Origin: Lachnospiraceae bacterium
GTDB lineage: Bacteria; Bacillota; Clostridia; Lachnospirales; Lachnospiraceae
Length of the DNA stretch: 64,000 bases
NCBI GenBank assembly: GCA_017618195.1
Contig: JAFZUW010000005.1
Span: forward strand, 31,752 to 95,751
Direction: 5' to 3'
Made by a program: the position numbers and the translations under genes. Positions 16,418 to 24,717 of the stretch are shown piece by piece (positions within the stretch are counted from its first letter, which is position 1; each line of letters opens with the position of its first letter). The notes below the pieces were generated by a model. The model worked only from the letters and a program-made list of their open reading frames with translations. It had not been told where the DNA came from and made no database searches.

Positions 16418-17089
16418 ATGGATTTTAAGCGTTTGGTGCTCTTTGCGGGGCATTACGGCAGCGGTAAAACGAATATTGCGGTCAATATGGCAATCGACCT
16501 CAAAAAAGAGGGGAAGAATGTCGTCATTGCGGATCTCGATATCGTGAATCCGTACTACCGGACGAAGGACAGCGAGCAGGAACTTGAGGCGGCGGGAATT
16601 CCGCTGATCAGTTCCGAATACGCGAATTCGAACGTCGATGTGCCGGCGCTTCCGCAGGCCCTTTATTCCCTGGTCGATCAGAAGGATCGTTACGGGATCA
16701 TGGATATCGGCGGTGACGACCGCGGCGCTCTGGCGCTCGGGAGGTATGCTCCGGCAATTCTTGAGGAGAACAACTACGAAATGCTCCTCGTCATCAACAA
16801 GTATCGTCCGCTGACTCCGGATGCGGCAAGCACTCTGGAGGTCATGCGTGAGATAGAAATCGCGGGCGGGATTCCGTTCACCGGGATTGTGAACAACTCA
16901 AATCTCGGAAGGGAGACGACCGCGGAAGATGTTATCAAAACCCATGCCTACGCCATGGAAATGGCTGAGGACACGGGGCTGCCGCTTCGGATGACGACCG
17001 TCAGGGACGACATCGCGGAAGAGGTGGCCAAAGTAATTCCGAATGTCGTACCGTTACGGTTGCAGAACAAACGGCTTTGGAATGACTGA
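16418..17089 (+). CDS. MinD/CobQ-type P-loop ATPase
   Basis: 223 residues. A deviant-free Walker A GHYGSGKT (residues 11-18), DLDIVNPYYRT just after the first strand pair (the switch area of MinD/ArsA-like proteins), IMDIGGDDRGALALGRY as the Walker B-like strand, and NKYRPLT as the base-recognition-like NKxD analogue. It belongs to the SIMIBI class; members next to iron-sulfur enzymes can act in cluster or cofactor handling, but a role here is inference. It is the first gene of the operon with the ferredoxin and three core oxidoreductase subunits, 61 bp before the ferredoxin gene. Confidence 0.82.
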   Translation: MDFKRLVLFAGHYGSGKTNIAVNMAIDLKKEGKNVVIADLDIVNPYYRTKDSEQELEAAGIPLISSEYANSNVDVPALPQALYSLVDQKDRYGIMDIGGDDRGALALGRYAPAILEENNYEMLLVINKYRPLTPDAASTLEVMREIEIAGGIPFTGIVNNSNLGRETTAEDVIKTHAYAMEMAEDTGLPLRMTTVRDDIAEEVAKVIPNVVPLRLQNKRLWND

Positions 17090-17150
17090 GACGTACATGC
17101 ATGGCATTTTCCATTGCGGAAGATGTGATTTAAGTTACAGGAGGTAGGAA

Positions 17151-17360
17151 ATGAACAAAGTAACGTTCAACACGGACCTTTGTAAAGGCTGCGGCCTCTG
17201 CGTAGCAGCCTGCCCGAAGAAGATTCTTCGGATGTCGGAGACGGTCATCAATGCGAAGGGCCATCATCCGGCGGAAATGACCGACCAGTCCCAGTGTATC
17301 GCGTGTGCTTTCTGCGCCACGATGTGCCCGGATTGCGTTATTACGGTGGAAAGGGGTTAA
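17151..17360 (+). CDS. vorD: 2-oxoacid:ferredoxin oxidoreductase, delta (4Fe-4S ferredoxin) subunit
   Basis: 69 residues holding two 4Fe-4S sites: CKGCGLCVAACP (residues 11-22) and CIACAFCATMCP near 46-57. It moves electrons between the TPP-containing core and external ferredoxin. AGGAGGTAGGAA lies before the ATG. It is 4 bp upstream of the alpha subunit, so translation is closely linked. The symbol follows the VOR/KOR-type order ferredoxin-alpha-beta-gamma and could equally be korD. Confidence 0.9.
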   Translation: MNKVTFNTDLCKGCGLCVAACPKKILRMSETVINAKGHHPAEMTDQSQCIACAFCATMCPDCVITVERG

Positions 17361-17364
17361 GAGC

Positions 17365-18432
17365 ATGGCAGATAAAGTATTAATGAAGGGCAATGAAGCC
17401 ATTGCCGAAGCTGCCATTATGGCAGGCTGCCGATTCTATTTCGGCTATCCGATTACGCCCCAGACCGAAGTTGCCGCTTACATGGCAAAGCGTATGCCCA
17501 AGATCGGCGGAACCTTCCTTCAGGCGGAGAGCGAAATTGCAGCGATCAATATGTGTATCGGTGTCGCTTCGACCGGTAAGAGAGTTATGACGAGTTCCAG
17601 TAGCCCCGGAATCTCTCTTAAGGAAGAGGGCATCAGCTACATGGCAGGCTGCGATCTTCCGGCACTGATTGTTAACGTTGAGCGAGGCGGCCCGGGTCTC
17701 GGCGGTATTCAGCCGTCCCAGTCCGATTATTTCCAGGCAACCCGCGGCGGCGGACATGGTGACTATCACCTCTTCGTTGTTGCTCCGGCAAGCGTACAGG
17801 AAATGGTAAGCCTTACCGCTCACGCATTTAACGTAGCGGAGAAATACCGCGTTCCCGCAATGCTTCTTGCCGACGGTACGCTCGGTCAGATGATGGAGCC
17901 CGTTTCCATCGAAGGAATCGTTGTCGAGGATCATGACAAGTCCTGGGCACTCACCGGAACGGACTGCAAGAGAAAGCACAACATTATCAACTCCCTGTCT
18001 CTGCTTCCCGAGGAACTCGAGCAGTGGAACCTGGAGCGTTACAAGAGATACGAGAAGATCGAAGAGAACGAGCCCATGTGGGAAGAGTACATGATGGATG
18101 ACGCAGACGTCTGCGTTGTTGCATTCGGTATCGCATCCCGCGTAAGCCGTAACGCCATCAAGGCTGCACGTGCGCAGGGCATCAAGGTCGGCATGATCCG
18201 TCCGATCACCCTGTGGCCGTTCCCGAAGAAGCCTCTCGCAGCTGCTGCGGACAAGGTTAAGTCCTTCGTAACCGTTGAACTTAATATGGGCCAGATGGTT
18301 GAGGACGTTGAGCTTGCTACCCGCTGCAAGAAGCCGGTTCTTATGGCTAACCGCGTAGGCGGATGTATCCCGACTCCCGAGCAGGTACTTGCTCAGATTG
18401 TCGAAGCCAATAAGTTAGGAGGTGCACAGTAA
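17365..18432 (+). CDS. vorB: 2-oxoacid:ferredoxin oxidoreductase, alpha subunit (VorB type)
   Basis: 355 residues. MKGNEAIAEAAIMAGCRFYFGYPITPQTE is split over residues 7-35 and is the hallmark start of the VorB/KorA/PorA subunit, followed by FLQAESEIAAINM, TSSSSPGISLKEEGISY, RGGPGLGGIQPSQSDYFQATRGGGHGDY (in pieces) and a C-terminal AFGIASRVSRNA domain-II strand. Length and wording match the group called 3-methyl-2-oxobutanoate dehydrogenase subunit VorB. Substrates may be branched-chain 2-oxoacids or 2-oxoglutarate; sequence alone does not decide. ATG 17365 is chosen (GGGG at 17353-17356); the longer frame overlaps the ferredoxin gene. The stop shares one base with the beta start. Confidence 0.92.
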   Translation: MADKVLMKGNEAIAEAAIMAGCRFYFGYPITPQTEVAAYMAKRMPKIGGTFLQAESEIAAINMCIGVASTGKRVMTSSSSPGISLKEEGISYMAGCDLPALIVNVERGGPGLGGIQPSQSDYFQATRGGGHGDYHLFVVAPASVQEMVSLTAHAFNVAEKYRVPAMLLADGTLGQMMEPVSIEGIVVEDHDKSWALTGTDCKRKHNIINSLSLLPEELEQWNLERYKRYEKIEENEPMWEEYMMDDADVCVVAFGIASRVSRNAIKAARAQGIKVGMIRPITLWPFPKKPLAAAADKVKSFVTVELNMGQMVEDVELATRCKKPVLMANRVGGCIPTPEQVLAQIVEANKLGGAQ

Positions 18433-19190
18433 TGGGTGAGATCGTATTTCAGAAACCGAAGTCACTGTGTGACGTTCCGCTTCATTATTGTCCCGGCTGC
18501 ACGCACGGTATCGTGCATCGTCTCGTTGCGGAAGCAATCGACGAGCTCGGCATTGAGGGCAAGACCATCGGCGTAGCCAGCGTAGGCTGCTCCGTATTTA
18601 CCTACAACTATTTTGAGTGTGATATGGTTCAGGCCGCACACGGACGTGCTCCGGCAGTTGCTACCGGCGTAAAGAGAAGCGATCCCTCTAAGATCGTATT
18701 CACGTACCAGGGCGACGGCGACCTTGCTTCCATCGGTACCGCAGAGACCGTTCATTCGGCTGCACGTAACGAGAACATCACCATTATCTTCATCAACAAC
18801 GCGATTTACGGTATGACCGGCGGACAGATGGCGCCCACCTCCCTTCCGGGACAGGTAACCCAGACCTCTCCTTACGGCCGTGACGTTAACACCGTAGGTT
18901 ATCCGGTACGCATCTGTGAGATGCTTTCCCAGCTGGAAGGACCGACCTACCTTGAGCGTGTTGCCGTTAACAACGTAAAGAACGTTAAGGCTGCCAAGAA
19001 GGCCATCAAGAAGGCCTTCCAGAATCAGGTAGAGGGCAAGGGCTTCTCCCTGATCGAAGTTGTTTCCACCTGCCCGACCAACTGGGGTAAGACTCCCGAG
19101 AAGGCTATGGAGTGGCTTGAAGAGAACATGCTTCCTTACTATCCGCTCGGCGTTTACAAGGATAAGACTGCGGCAAAGGAGGACAAATAA
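18432..19190 (+). CDS. vorA: 2-oxoacid:ferredoxin oxidoreductase, beta (TPP-binding) subunit
   Basis: 252 residues. HYCPGCTHGIVHRL near residue 16 begins the domain; VASVGCSVF and the thiamine pyrophosphate motif QGDGDLASIGTAETVHSAARNEN...NNAIYGMTGGQM (GDG to NN spacing of about 30 residues) define a TPP-binding beta subunit. It performs decarboxylation or, in reverse, carboxylation at TPP with CoA. Start ATG 18432 overlaps the alpha stop by one base (TAATG), with AGGAGG at 18418-18423. Gamma subunit follows directly. Confidence 0.93.
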   Translation: MGEIVFQKPKSLCDVPLHYCPGCTHGIVHRLVAEAIDELGIEGKTIGVASVGCSVFTYNYFECDMVQAAHGRAPAVATGVKRSDPSKIVFTYQGDGDLASIGTAETVHSAARNENITIIFINNAIYGMTGGQMAPTSLPGQVTQTSPYGRDVNTVGYPVRICEMLSQLEGPTYLERVAVNNVKNVKAAKKAIKKAFQNQVEGKGFSLIEVVSTCPTNWGKTPEKAMEWLEENMLPYYPLGVYKDKTAAKEDK

Positions 19191-19191
19191 T

Positions 19192-19731
19192 ATGGCACAG
19201 ACCGGTATGCTTTTTGCAGGTTTCGGCGGACAGGGTATCCTCTTCTCCGGCAAATTCTGCGCTTACGACGGACTGATCTCCGATAAGCAGGTCAGCTGGC
19301 TTCCTTCCTACGGCCCCGAGATGCGCGGAGGTACCGCAAGCTGCAGCGTTGTATTCAGTGATGAGATCATCGGTTCCCCGATCGTTACGAATCCTGACAT
19401 CCTCGTTGTCATGAACCTTCCTTCTTTGGACAAATACGAATCCTCGGTAGTTCCCGGCGGAAAAATCTTCTACGATTCGACGCTGATCGGCCGCAAGGTT
19501 GAAAGAACCGACGTAACGGCTTACGCAGTTCCGGCAACGAAGCTTGCCGCGGACAACGGAATGCCTACCCTTGCCAACATGATCCTCGTAGGAAAGATGA
19601 TCAAGGAAACCGGTATCATCTCGACCGAGAACATCGACAAGATCATTGACAAGATCGTAAGCGCCCGTCATCAGGACCTCAAGGAACTGAATGCGAAAGC
19701 AATCAAGATGGGATTTGACTACGCTGAGTAA
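19192..19731 (+). CDS. vorC: 2-oxoacid:ferredoxin oxidoreductase, gamma subunit
   Basis: 179 residues. [18 protein letters not shown] (residues 5-22), [28 protein letters not shown] and NLPSLDKY are conserved in the gamma domain of pyruvate/2-oxoacid:ferredoxin oxidoreductases, which helps bind CoA. AAGGAGGACA precedes ATG 19192, one base after the beta stop. The four subunits are complete and in frame, so the enzyme should be functional. A strong terminator closes the operon at 19753-19785. Confidence 0.93.
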   Translation: MAQTGMLFAGFGGQGILFSGKFCAYDGLISDKQVSWLPSYGPEMRGGTASCSVVFSDEIIGSPIVTNPDILVVMNLPSLDKYESSVVPGGKIFYDSTLIGRKVERTDVTAYAVPATKLAADNGMPTLANMILVGKMIKETGIISTENIDKIIDKIVSARHQDLKELNAKAIKMGFDYAE

Positions 19732-19752
19732 CCACGTATCATAAAGACTGAC

Positions 19753-19785
19753 ACAGACCGGAGGGAATTCCTCCGGTCTGTTTTT
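19753..19785 (+). terminator. Rho-independent terminator of the oxidoreductase operon
   Basis: ACAGACCGGAG / CTCCGGTCTGT stem with a short GGAATT loop, then TTTTT. Confidence 0.93.
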
Positions 19786-19828
19786 ATGTCTCTTTTTACG
19801 AGGAACGCCGGCGATTGAGTAAATATAA

Positions 19829-19857
19829 TTGACATTTGGCGGAAAATGTGGTACGCT
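19829..19857 (+). promoter_or_regulatory. Probable promoter of the Bax-inhibitor-like gene
   Basis: TTGACA (19829-19834), 17-bp spacer containing CGGAAAATG (19840-19848), weak -10 TACGCT (19852-19857). About 100 nt of leader precede the start codon; no structure noted in it. Confidence 0.55.
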
Positions 19858-19954
19858 TCCATTAAGCACAACGGAGCATATCGGTATGCAGTCAGTCTAT
19901 CGTCATGCGCCCCGAAGAGAGTGTGCGGATCTCATCGGGAGAAAGGATTTTGTA

Positions 19955-20653
19955 ATGTCAAGCTTTGCAAGTTCAAGAAGAGAAGAGAGACTTTTAAACA
20001 TTTTTTCACCTGAGGAATTGATTACCGGAAGAATGTACAATATGGTTCTCTGCGGAACCGTTCTCTACGGAATTGTCGTGAATTTCTTCCTGTGTGTTAC
20101 TGTCGGAGATATCGGACGGTACATGAATCCGATTGCGTTCCTGCTGCTGTATGTTGTATGCTGCATCGCGGGCATAATCATGTCCTCAAAGTCCTCCAAT
20201 CCGGTAATATCCTTTATCGGATACAATCTGATCGTAATCCCGATCGGACTGGTTATATCCACGGTTGTGGAAGCATACGCGAAGACATTCGGCGTGGGTA
20301 TCGTTATCGAGGCATTCCTGATCACGATGTGCATAACCGCGGCAATGACCGCATTTGCCTGTCTGAAGCCGGATCTCTGCGCGAAGTTCGGATACCTGCT
20401 GCTTCCGTGTCTTATCGGTCTTGTCGTTGCCGAGCTTCTGATGCTTATCCTCGGATACAGCAACAACGCTTTTGCATGGATCGGAGCGGTTCTGTTCAGC
20501 CTTTATATCGCCTATGACGTATATCGTTCGCAGCAGTTTGCATTTACCGTGGACAACGCAATAGACAGCGCGGTGGACATTTATCTTGATATCGCAAATC
20601 TGTTTTTGAGAATCCTTCAGATCCTCGGCAGAAGAGCGTCGAGAAGCAGATAA
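19955..20653 (+). CDS. Bax inhibitor-1 (UPF0005/YccA-like) membrane protein
   Basis: 232 residues with seven hydrophobic segments from about residue 30 to 190. GRMYNMVLCGTVLYGIVVNFFL near the start, TMCITAAMTAFACLKPDLC in the middle and SLYIAYDVYRSQ...DNAIDSAVDIYLDIANLFLRILQIL at the end match the BI-1/TMBIM pattern, including the conserved Asp-Tyr pair and closing DIANLFxRIL. Bacterial relatives are pH-gated calcium leak channels, but the role here is untested. ATG 19955 follows GGGAGAAAGG; the upstream in-frame codons lie in the promoter area. Confidence 0.85.
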   Translation: MSSFASSRREERLLNIFSPEELITGRMYNMVLCGTVLYGIVVNFFLCVTVGDIGRYMNPIAFLLLYVVCCIAGIIMSSKSSNPVISFIGYNLIVIPIGLVISTVVEAYAKTFGVGIVIEAFLITMCITAAMTAFACLKPDLCAKFGYLLLPCLIGLVVAELLMLILGYSNNAFAWIGAVLFSLYIAYDVYRSQQFAFTVDNAIDSAVDIYLDIANLFLRILQILGRRASRSR

Positions 20654-20762
20654 AGCGGGAACGGCGCAGCGTGAAGAACGTGTGGACACGAGAAAGGAAA
20701 AGCGTGAAGAACATGTAAGACCGGCGAGAAACCGGCAATGATAAAAACATGCAGACAATAAG

Positions 20763-20800
20763 AAAACCTCCCGGGGGTAACCCTTCGGGAGGTTTTTTCA
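20763..20800. terminator. Bidirectional terminator between convergent genes
   Basis: AAAACCTCCCG / CGGGAGGTTTT stem with A and T runs on both sides, so it can stop transcription from the Bax-inhibitor gene (plus) and ktrA (minus). Confidence 0.9.
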
Positions 20801-20803
20801 TGT

Positions 20804-21451
20804 CTATAAACGGAAGCATCTTTGGATCGACCGCTGGTCTCCGAGGACGAGCAATGTCTTGGTATCGTCAAGAACCAAATCCGGGGTGACCGTCAGATTC
20901 ATCTGTCCGTTCTCCTTGATCGCCATAATGTTGATGCCGTATTTCTTACGGATGTCGAGGTGGCCGATGCTCTTGCCTTCCCAGTCCTTCGGAACCGGAA
21001 CTTCGAAAATCGCATGGTCATCGTCGAGCTTGATATAGTCGAGAATGTGATTGGAAGCGTAGCGGATGGCTGCCCATTCGGCGATCTGTTTCTCGGGGTT
21101 GATGACTTCGTCGGCACCGTTACGGAGAAGGAATTTGGCCTGCACTTCGCGGTCCGCGCGGGACACGACCAATTTGGCTCCGAGTTCCTTTAGAAGAGAA
21201 GTCGTTTCAAGAGAACTCTGGAAATCTCCGCCGATCGTTACGATGCACACGTCGTAGTTGCTGACGCCGAGAGAGCGGAGGAAAGTTTCGTTCGTGCTGT
21301 CGCCGATCTGCGCGCCGGTGACGAGCGGCAGAATGCTGTTAATGCGGTCCTCGCTCCGGTCGACCGCCATGACCTGGTGACCGAGATCGTGAAGCTGCTG
21401 CGCAAGGAGCGAACCGAAACGGTTCAAACCGATCAATAAAATGGTTTTCAT
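20804..21451 (-). CDS. ktrA: Potassium uptake regulatory subunit KtrA/TrkA
   Basis: 215 residues. The N-terminal RCK Rossmann domain opens with KTILLIGLNRFGSLLAQQL; the third glycine of GxGxxG is in a GLNRFG form. VMAVDRSEDRINSI holds the acidic residue that binds the adenine nucleotide ribose, and the end of the domain reads VSRADREVQAKFLLRNGADEVINPEKQIA. An RCK_C domain follows from about residue 140. It gates KtrB in response to ATP/ADP or NAD(H). It sits 15 bp after ktrB on the same strand, a standard ktrBA operon. Confidence 0.93.
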   Translation of the reverse strand: MKTILLIGLNRFGSLLAQQLHDLGHQVMAVDRSEDRINSILPLVTGAQIGDSTNETFLRSLGVSNYDVCIVTIGGDFQSSLETTSLLKELGAKLVVSRADREVQAKFLLRNGADEVINPEKQIAEWAAIRYASNHILDYIKLDDDHAIFEVPVPKDWEGKSIGHLDIRKKYGINIMAIKENGQMNLTVTPDLVLDDTKTLLVLGDQRSIQRCFRL

Positions 21452-21466
21452 AAGCTGTTCCTTTCT

Positions 21467-22801
21467 TTAACCGACGTTGATCTTCTCAACCGGGTATTGG
21501 GATACTTCAACGCCCTTCGTACTGATCGCGGCGAAAAGAATGGTCAGTCCGCCGACTCGTCCGAAGAACATCATGAGCATCAGAATAATATGCGACACCA
21601 ATCCGAGCGAAGGCGTCATGCCGAGCGAAAGTCCTACGGTACCTACCGCAGAGGTTGTCTCAAACAGACACGTGGTGACCGGAGCGCCTTCCAAAAGACT
21701 TATCACGCCGGCGCCTCCGATCGCAAGGAAAAGGTACATCATAAGCAGCGCGCCCGCAGTACGTACGGCACCGTCTTCGATACGGCGGCCGAACATCTCG
21801 GCGCTTTTCTTTTTGCGAACAACGGAAGTCATATTGGCAAATAAAACGGCAACGGTTGTCGTCTTCAGACCGCCGGCCGTCGAACCGGGCGAACCGCCGA
21901 TCAGCATCAACACAATGATCACGGTTCTTGCCGTTCCGGTCATCGTCATGAAATCGGTTGTGTTAAAACCCGCGGTGCGGGGTGTAACCGCCTGAAACAG
22001 GGCGAGGCAGAGCCGTTCCTTCATCGGATAGGAAGTAAAATCATTAAAGAAGAACAGAATCGCCGGAAGGACGATCAGAACCGCACTCGTTACAAGAATC
22101 GCCTTGCTCTGCATCTTGTAGCGCTTCAGCCGGAAGCCGTGAAGCTTCATATCTTCCCAGGTCAGAAATCCGATGCCGCCGAAAACGATCAGAAAGCAGA
22201 TCGGAATGATGATTCCCGGATGCGCCGCAAAATGTGAGAGAGAGGAAAACTGTCCCGATCTCGACCCCATCAGATCAAAGCCCGCGTTACAGAATGCGGA
22301 GATGGAGTGGAAGAACGCCATCCAGATTCCCGATGCACCGAATTCCTTACAGAACCACGGGAGCATAACAAGCGCTCCGGCAAGCTCGGTCAGGAAAGCA
22401 ACTTTAAATACGAAGGAGGTCATGTGTACGATACCGCCGATCTGATGCGCGGAAATACTGTCCTGAAGCATGCTGCGCTGCAGAAGGGAAATCTTCCGGC
22501 CGGACACGTTGGCGATGAAGACCGTTACGGAAATAACGCCGAGGCCTCCGATCTGGATCAGCAGAAGAATGACCGCCTGTCCGAAATAAGACCAGTAGGT
22601 TGCGGTATCTTTCACGATCAGGCCGGTAACACAGACGGCCGACGTGGATGTAAACAGTGTATGTTCAAAAGAAGTCCATTGACCGCTTTGGGACGAAATC
22701 GGAAGCATCAGAAGAAAGCTTCCGACCAATATCACGCCTAAGAAGCCGCAGATGATGATCCGGAAAGATGACATTTTCTCCCCCTTGTGTCGTTCTTTCA
22801 T
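21467..22801 (-). CDS. ktrB: Potassium uptake transmembrane subunit KtrB/TrkH
   Basis: 444 residues, polytopic. It begins SSFRIIICGFLGVILVGSFLLMLPIS and has the four TM-pore-TM repeats of the SKT superfamily; selectivity-filter strands are seen at TSAVCVTGL, SAFCNAGFD, TPRTAGFN and TSAVGTVGLS, each with the key glycine. It imports potassium (with sodium or proton coupling). I keep ATG 22801, which has GGAGG 6 nt upstream; an alternative ATG at 22774 is also preceded by a purine run. Together with ktrA it gives a full Ktr system. Confidence 0.93.
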   Translation of the reverse strand: MKERHKGEKMSSFRIIICGFLGVILVGSFLLMLPISSQSGQWTSFEHTLFTSTSAVCVTGLIVKDTATYWSYFGQAVILLLIQIGGLGVISVTVFIANVSGRKISLLQRSMLQDSISAHQIGGIVHMTSFVFKVAFLTELAGALVMLPWFCKEFGASGIWMAFFHSISAFCNAGFDLMGSRSGQFSSLSHFAAHPGIIIPICFLIVFGGIGFLTWEDMKLHGFRLKRYKMQSKAILVTSAVLIVLPAILFFFNDFTSYPMKERLCLALFQAVTPRTAGFNTTDFMTMTGTARTVIIVLMLIGGSPGSTAGGLKTTTVAVLFANMTSVVRKKKSAEMFGRRIEDGAVRTAGALLMMYLFLAIGGAGVISLLEGAPVTTCLFETTSAVGTVGLSLGMTPSLGLVSHIILMLMMFFGRVGGLTILFAAISTKGVEVSQYPVEKINVG

Positions 22802-22828
22802 GTGGAACCTCCGTAAATTGCTTTAACT

Positions 22829-22837
22829 ATTATACCA
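22829..22837 (-). promoter_or_regulatory. Extended -10 promoter of ktrBA
   Basis: On the minus strand TGGTATAAT (TG-n-TATAAT, covering plus 22829-22837), 28 bp before the ktrB start. No clear -35. Confidence 0.6.
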
Positions 22838-22931
22838 CAAAATCCGCGAAAAGGAAATATCAGTTTACAAGGATGCAAAAACCGCTGCCGACGGGCAACG
22901 GTTCCTTGCGTAGAGAAAGATGTAATAAAAC

Positions 22932-24536
22932 TTATGCGAAGTAAGCAAATACAAGTGCCGTGATGGAGTTCCAATAAATCGCGATCTCGTTGGTGGAGAA
23001 GGATTCCACTTCATCAAGGTGGCACAGAAGCGGCGGCGTTCCTTCGGGAATCGCAGCCTTGGCCGGAGGATCGTAGACGCGAGCGCTCGGTCCGCCGGAA
23101 ACAAGTCCCGGGAACGGTTCGTCCACGCCGTCGCTGGCGGTCGGACGATTGTGCGGGTTCCGGAACGGATGGGAACCGTGTCCGGTAATGTAGCTCCGGT
23201 TCAGCGGGTTGCGACCGAGCAGATAGTGCACATTTTCCTCAGCCGCCGACGCATATGCGGGGTTGCCGGTAAGGAAGGAGGCAACAAGCAGCGCCGCGGA
23301 GCAGTCCATGACAACCATGTTGCTTCCCCATACAAAGCCGTCAAGAGGCATTGCAAGACGGTAGCCGTTCTCCGAGGTAAGAGCCATTAAGGAATCAGCG
23401 CGCTTGCGGAATGCATCCGAGAAAGCAATAAAGAGTTCGTCCGGGAACGTATCGGAGGGGGCAAATAACACGCTCAGACCGGCAAAGCCGCCGACCTGCC
23501 CCCAGCCGAGAGTCGTCTTGTCGATATCGGTCGCGGCAAGTTTCGTGAGTTCCGCCAGATCACGCACGTCACCGTTCAGACGGTAGAGCTCTGCGTACAT
23601 CCACATGCGTTCGTCACGGTCGTCTCTGTCCCAGTAACCGCCGGTGTAATTTCCGGGAGGATTGCGGAAATCAATCAGGTCCGGATGAGCATATAAAAAT
23701 TCTCTCGCGGAAAGTGCCGCAGCGCGCAGTCTGGCGGCAAATGCGGAATCGTAACGCCGGAAAATCCGAGATGCGAGTGCCGTTACAGCGGCAAAGTCGG
23801 CCGTCGCCATGGAGGAGATCGGATAGAGGATCATCTGGTCCTTGTCCTCCTCGGGCATAACGAACCCGGCGAATCGTTCGGTAGTAAGTTTGTGATAGAC
23901 GCTTCCGTCGGAAGCCTGCATCTTAAGGAGCCACTCGAGTTCGTAGCGGCATTCGTTTAATATATCGGGAACGCCGTTGCCGCTCTCGGGAATGAGGAGC
24001 GTGGGGCATTTGACCGAGAATAATTCATAAGTATAAAGAAGGTGACCGAGGGTAACGGCGCCCGGAGTCGTATAGCGGCCGTAGTCGCCGGCATCGTGCC
24101 AGCCGCCCGTCATCGGCGGGAGCATCGCCTGATCGTCATAGCGGAGTGTCTTTCCGGCGTGGCAGCAGCGGTGATGATAAGGACCCGCATACTTCTCGGG
24201 AAGCTCGCAGCCGCAGCGCATGAAATAAAACATGTGGACCAGATCTTCGAAAACTTTACGGTAAACGGTCGGAGAAATAAGGAAGGAATCCGAACGGCTA
24301 CAATCGTAGTATTCGATAAAATATAGGCCTTCCTCGGAAACCTTGCTGAAATCGGCCGAATAGAGCGTCTCACCGGAGTAAGAATCCTTACCAAACGCGG
24401 AAACAGACAGTTCTACTCTTGTAGAATCGGATTCTTTCACAAGATAAACGGGGCCGTTGACGGGTTCGTCGCCGGCCAGAATTGCAACTTTGACGTCATC
24501 GGGGCGATACCCGAGCTGATCGACATGAATCTTCAT
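22932..24536 (-). CDS. Glycoside hydrolase family 9 (cellulase-type) with N-terminal Ig-like domain, cytoplasmic
   Basis: 534 residues. Residues 1-95 (KIHVDQLGYRPDDVKVAIL start) are the CelD_N immunoglobulin-like domain found before GH9 modules. The catalytic (alpha/alpha)6 barrel has GGWHDAGDYGRY near 143-154, with the two base aspartates in DAGD, HPFRNPHNRP near the substrate histidine/arginine motif, and the acid Glu517 in FSTNEIAIYWNS. No signal peptide, carbohydrate-binding module or dockerin is present. It should cleave imported beta-glucans or cello-oligosaccharides inside the cell, like the GH5 at 6192. GGAGG precedes the ATG (AAAGGAGGTTACG). Confidence 0.94.
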   Translation of the reverse strand: MKIHVDQLGYRPDDVKVAILAGDEPVNGPVYLVKESDSTRVELSVSAFGKDSYSGETLYSADFSKVSEEGLYFIEYYDCSRSDSFLISPTVYRKVFEDLVHMFYFMRCGCELPEKYAGPYHHRCCHAGKTLRYDDQAMLPPMTGGWHDAGDYGRYTTPGAVTLGHLLYTYELFSVKCPTLLIPESGNGVPDILNECRYELEWLLKMQASDGSVYHKLTTERFAGFVMPEEDKDQMILYPISSMATADFAAVTALASRIFRRYDSAFAARLRAAALSAREFLYAHPDLIDFRNPPGNYTGGYWDRDDRDERMWMYAELYRLNGDVRDLAELTKLAATDIDKTTLGWGQVGGFAGLSVLFAPSDTFPDELFIAFSDAFRKRADSLMALTSENGYRLAMPLDGFVWGSNMVVMDCSAALLVASFLTGNPAYASAAEENVHYLLGRNPLNRSYITGHGSHPFRNPHNRPTASDGVDEPFPGLVSGGPSARVYDPPAKAAIPEGTPPLLCHLDEVESFSTNEIAIYWNSITALVFAYFA

Positions 24537-24638
24537 TGCAAACGTAACCTCCTTTAAGAGTCATTTAGAGTATATCAGACAATTCCGTGATGCGACATAG
24601 ATTTTCTTATCATTTTCCGGAAAGAAGTATTCTTTTCT

Positions 24639-24666
24639 TGTCCTCAAGGAGCGGATGTGATATGAT
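24639..24666 (+). promoter_or_regulatory. Possible promoter of the giant repeat protein gene
   Basis: TTGTCC (24639-24644), 16-bp spacer, TATGAT (24661-24666). CATTTTCCGG lies 20 bp upstream at 24611-24620. Confidence 0.45.
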
Positions 24667-24717
24667 ACTTATAATAGTATTACTATATCTATGTATATCT
24701 GTGCGGAGGAATGGATT

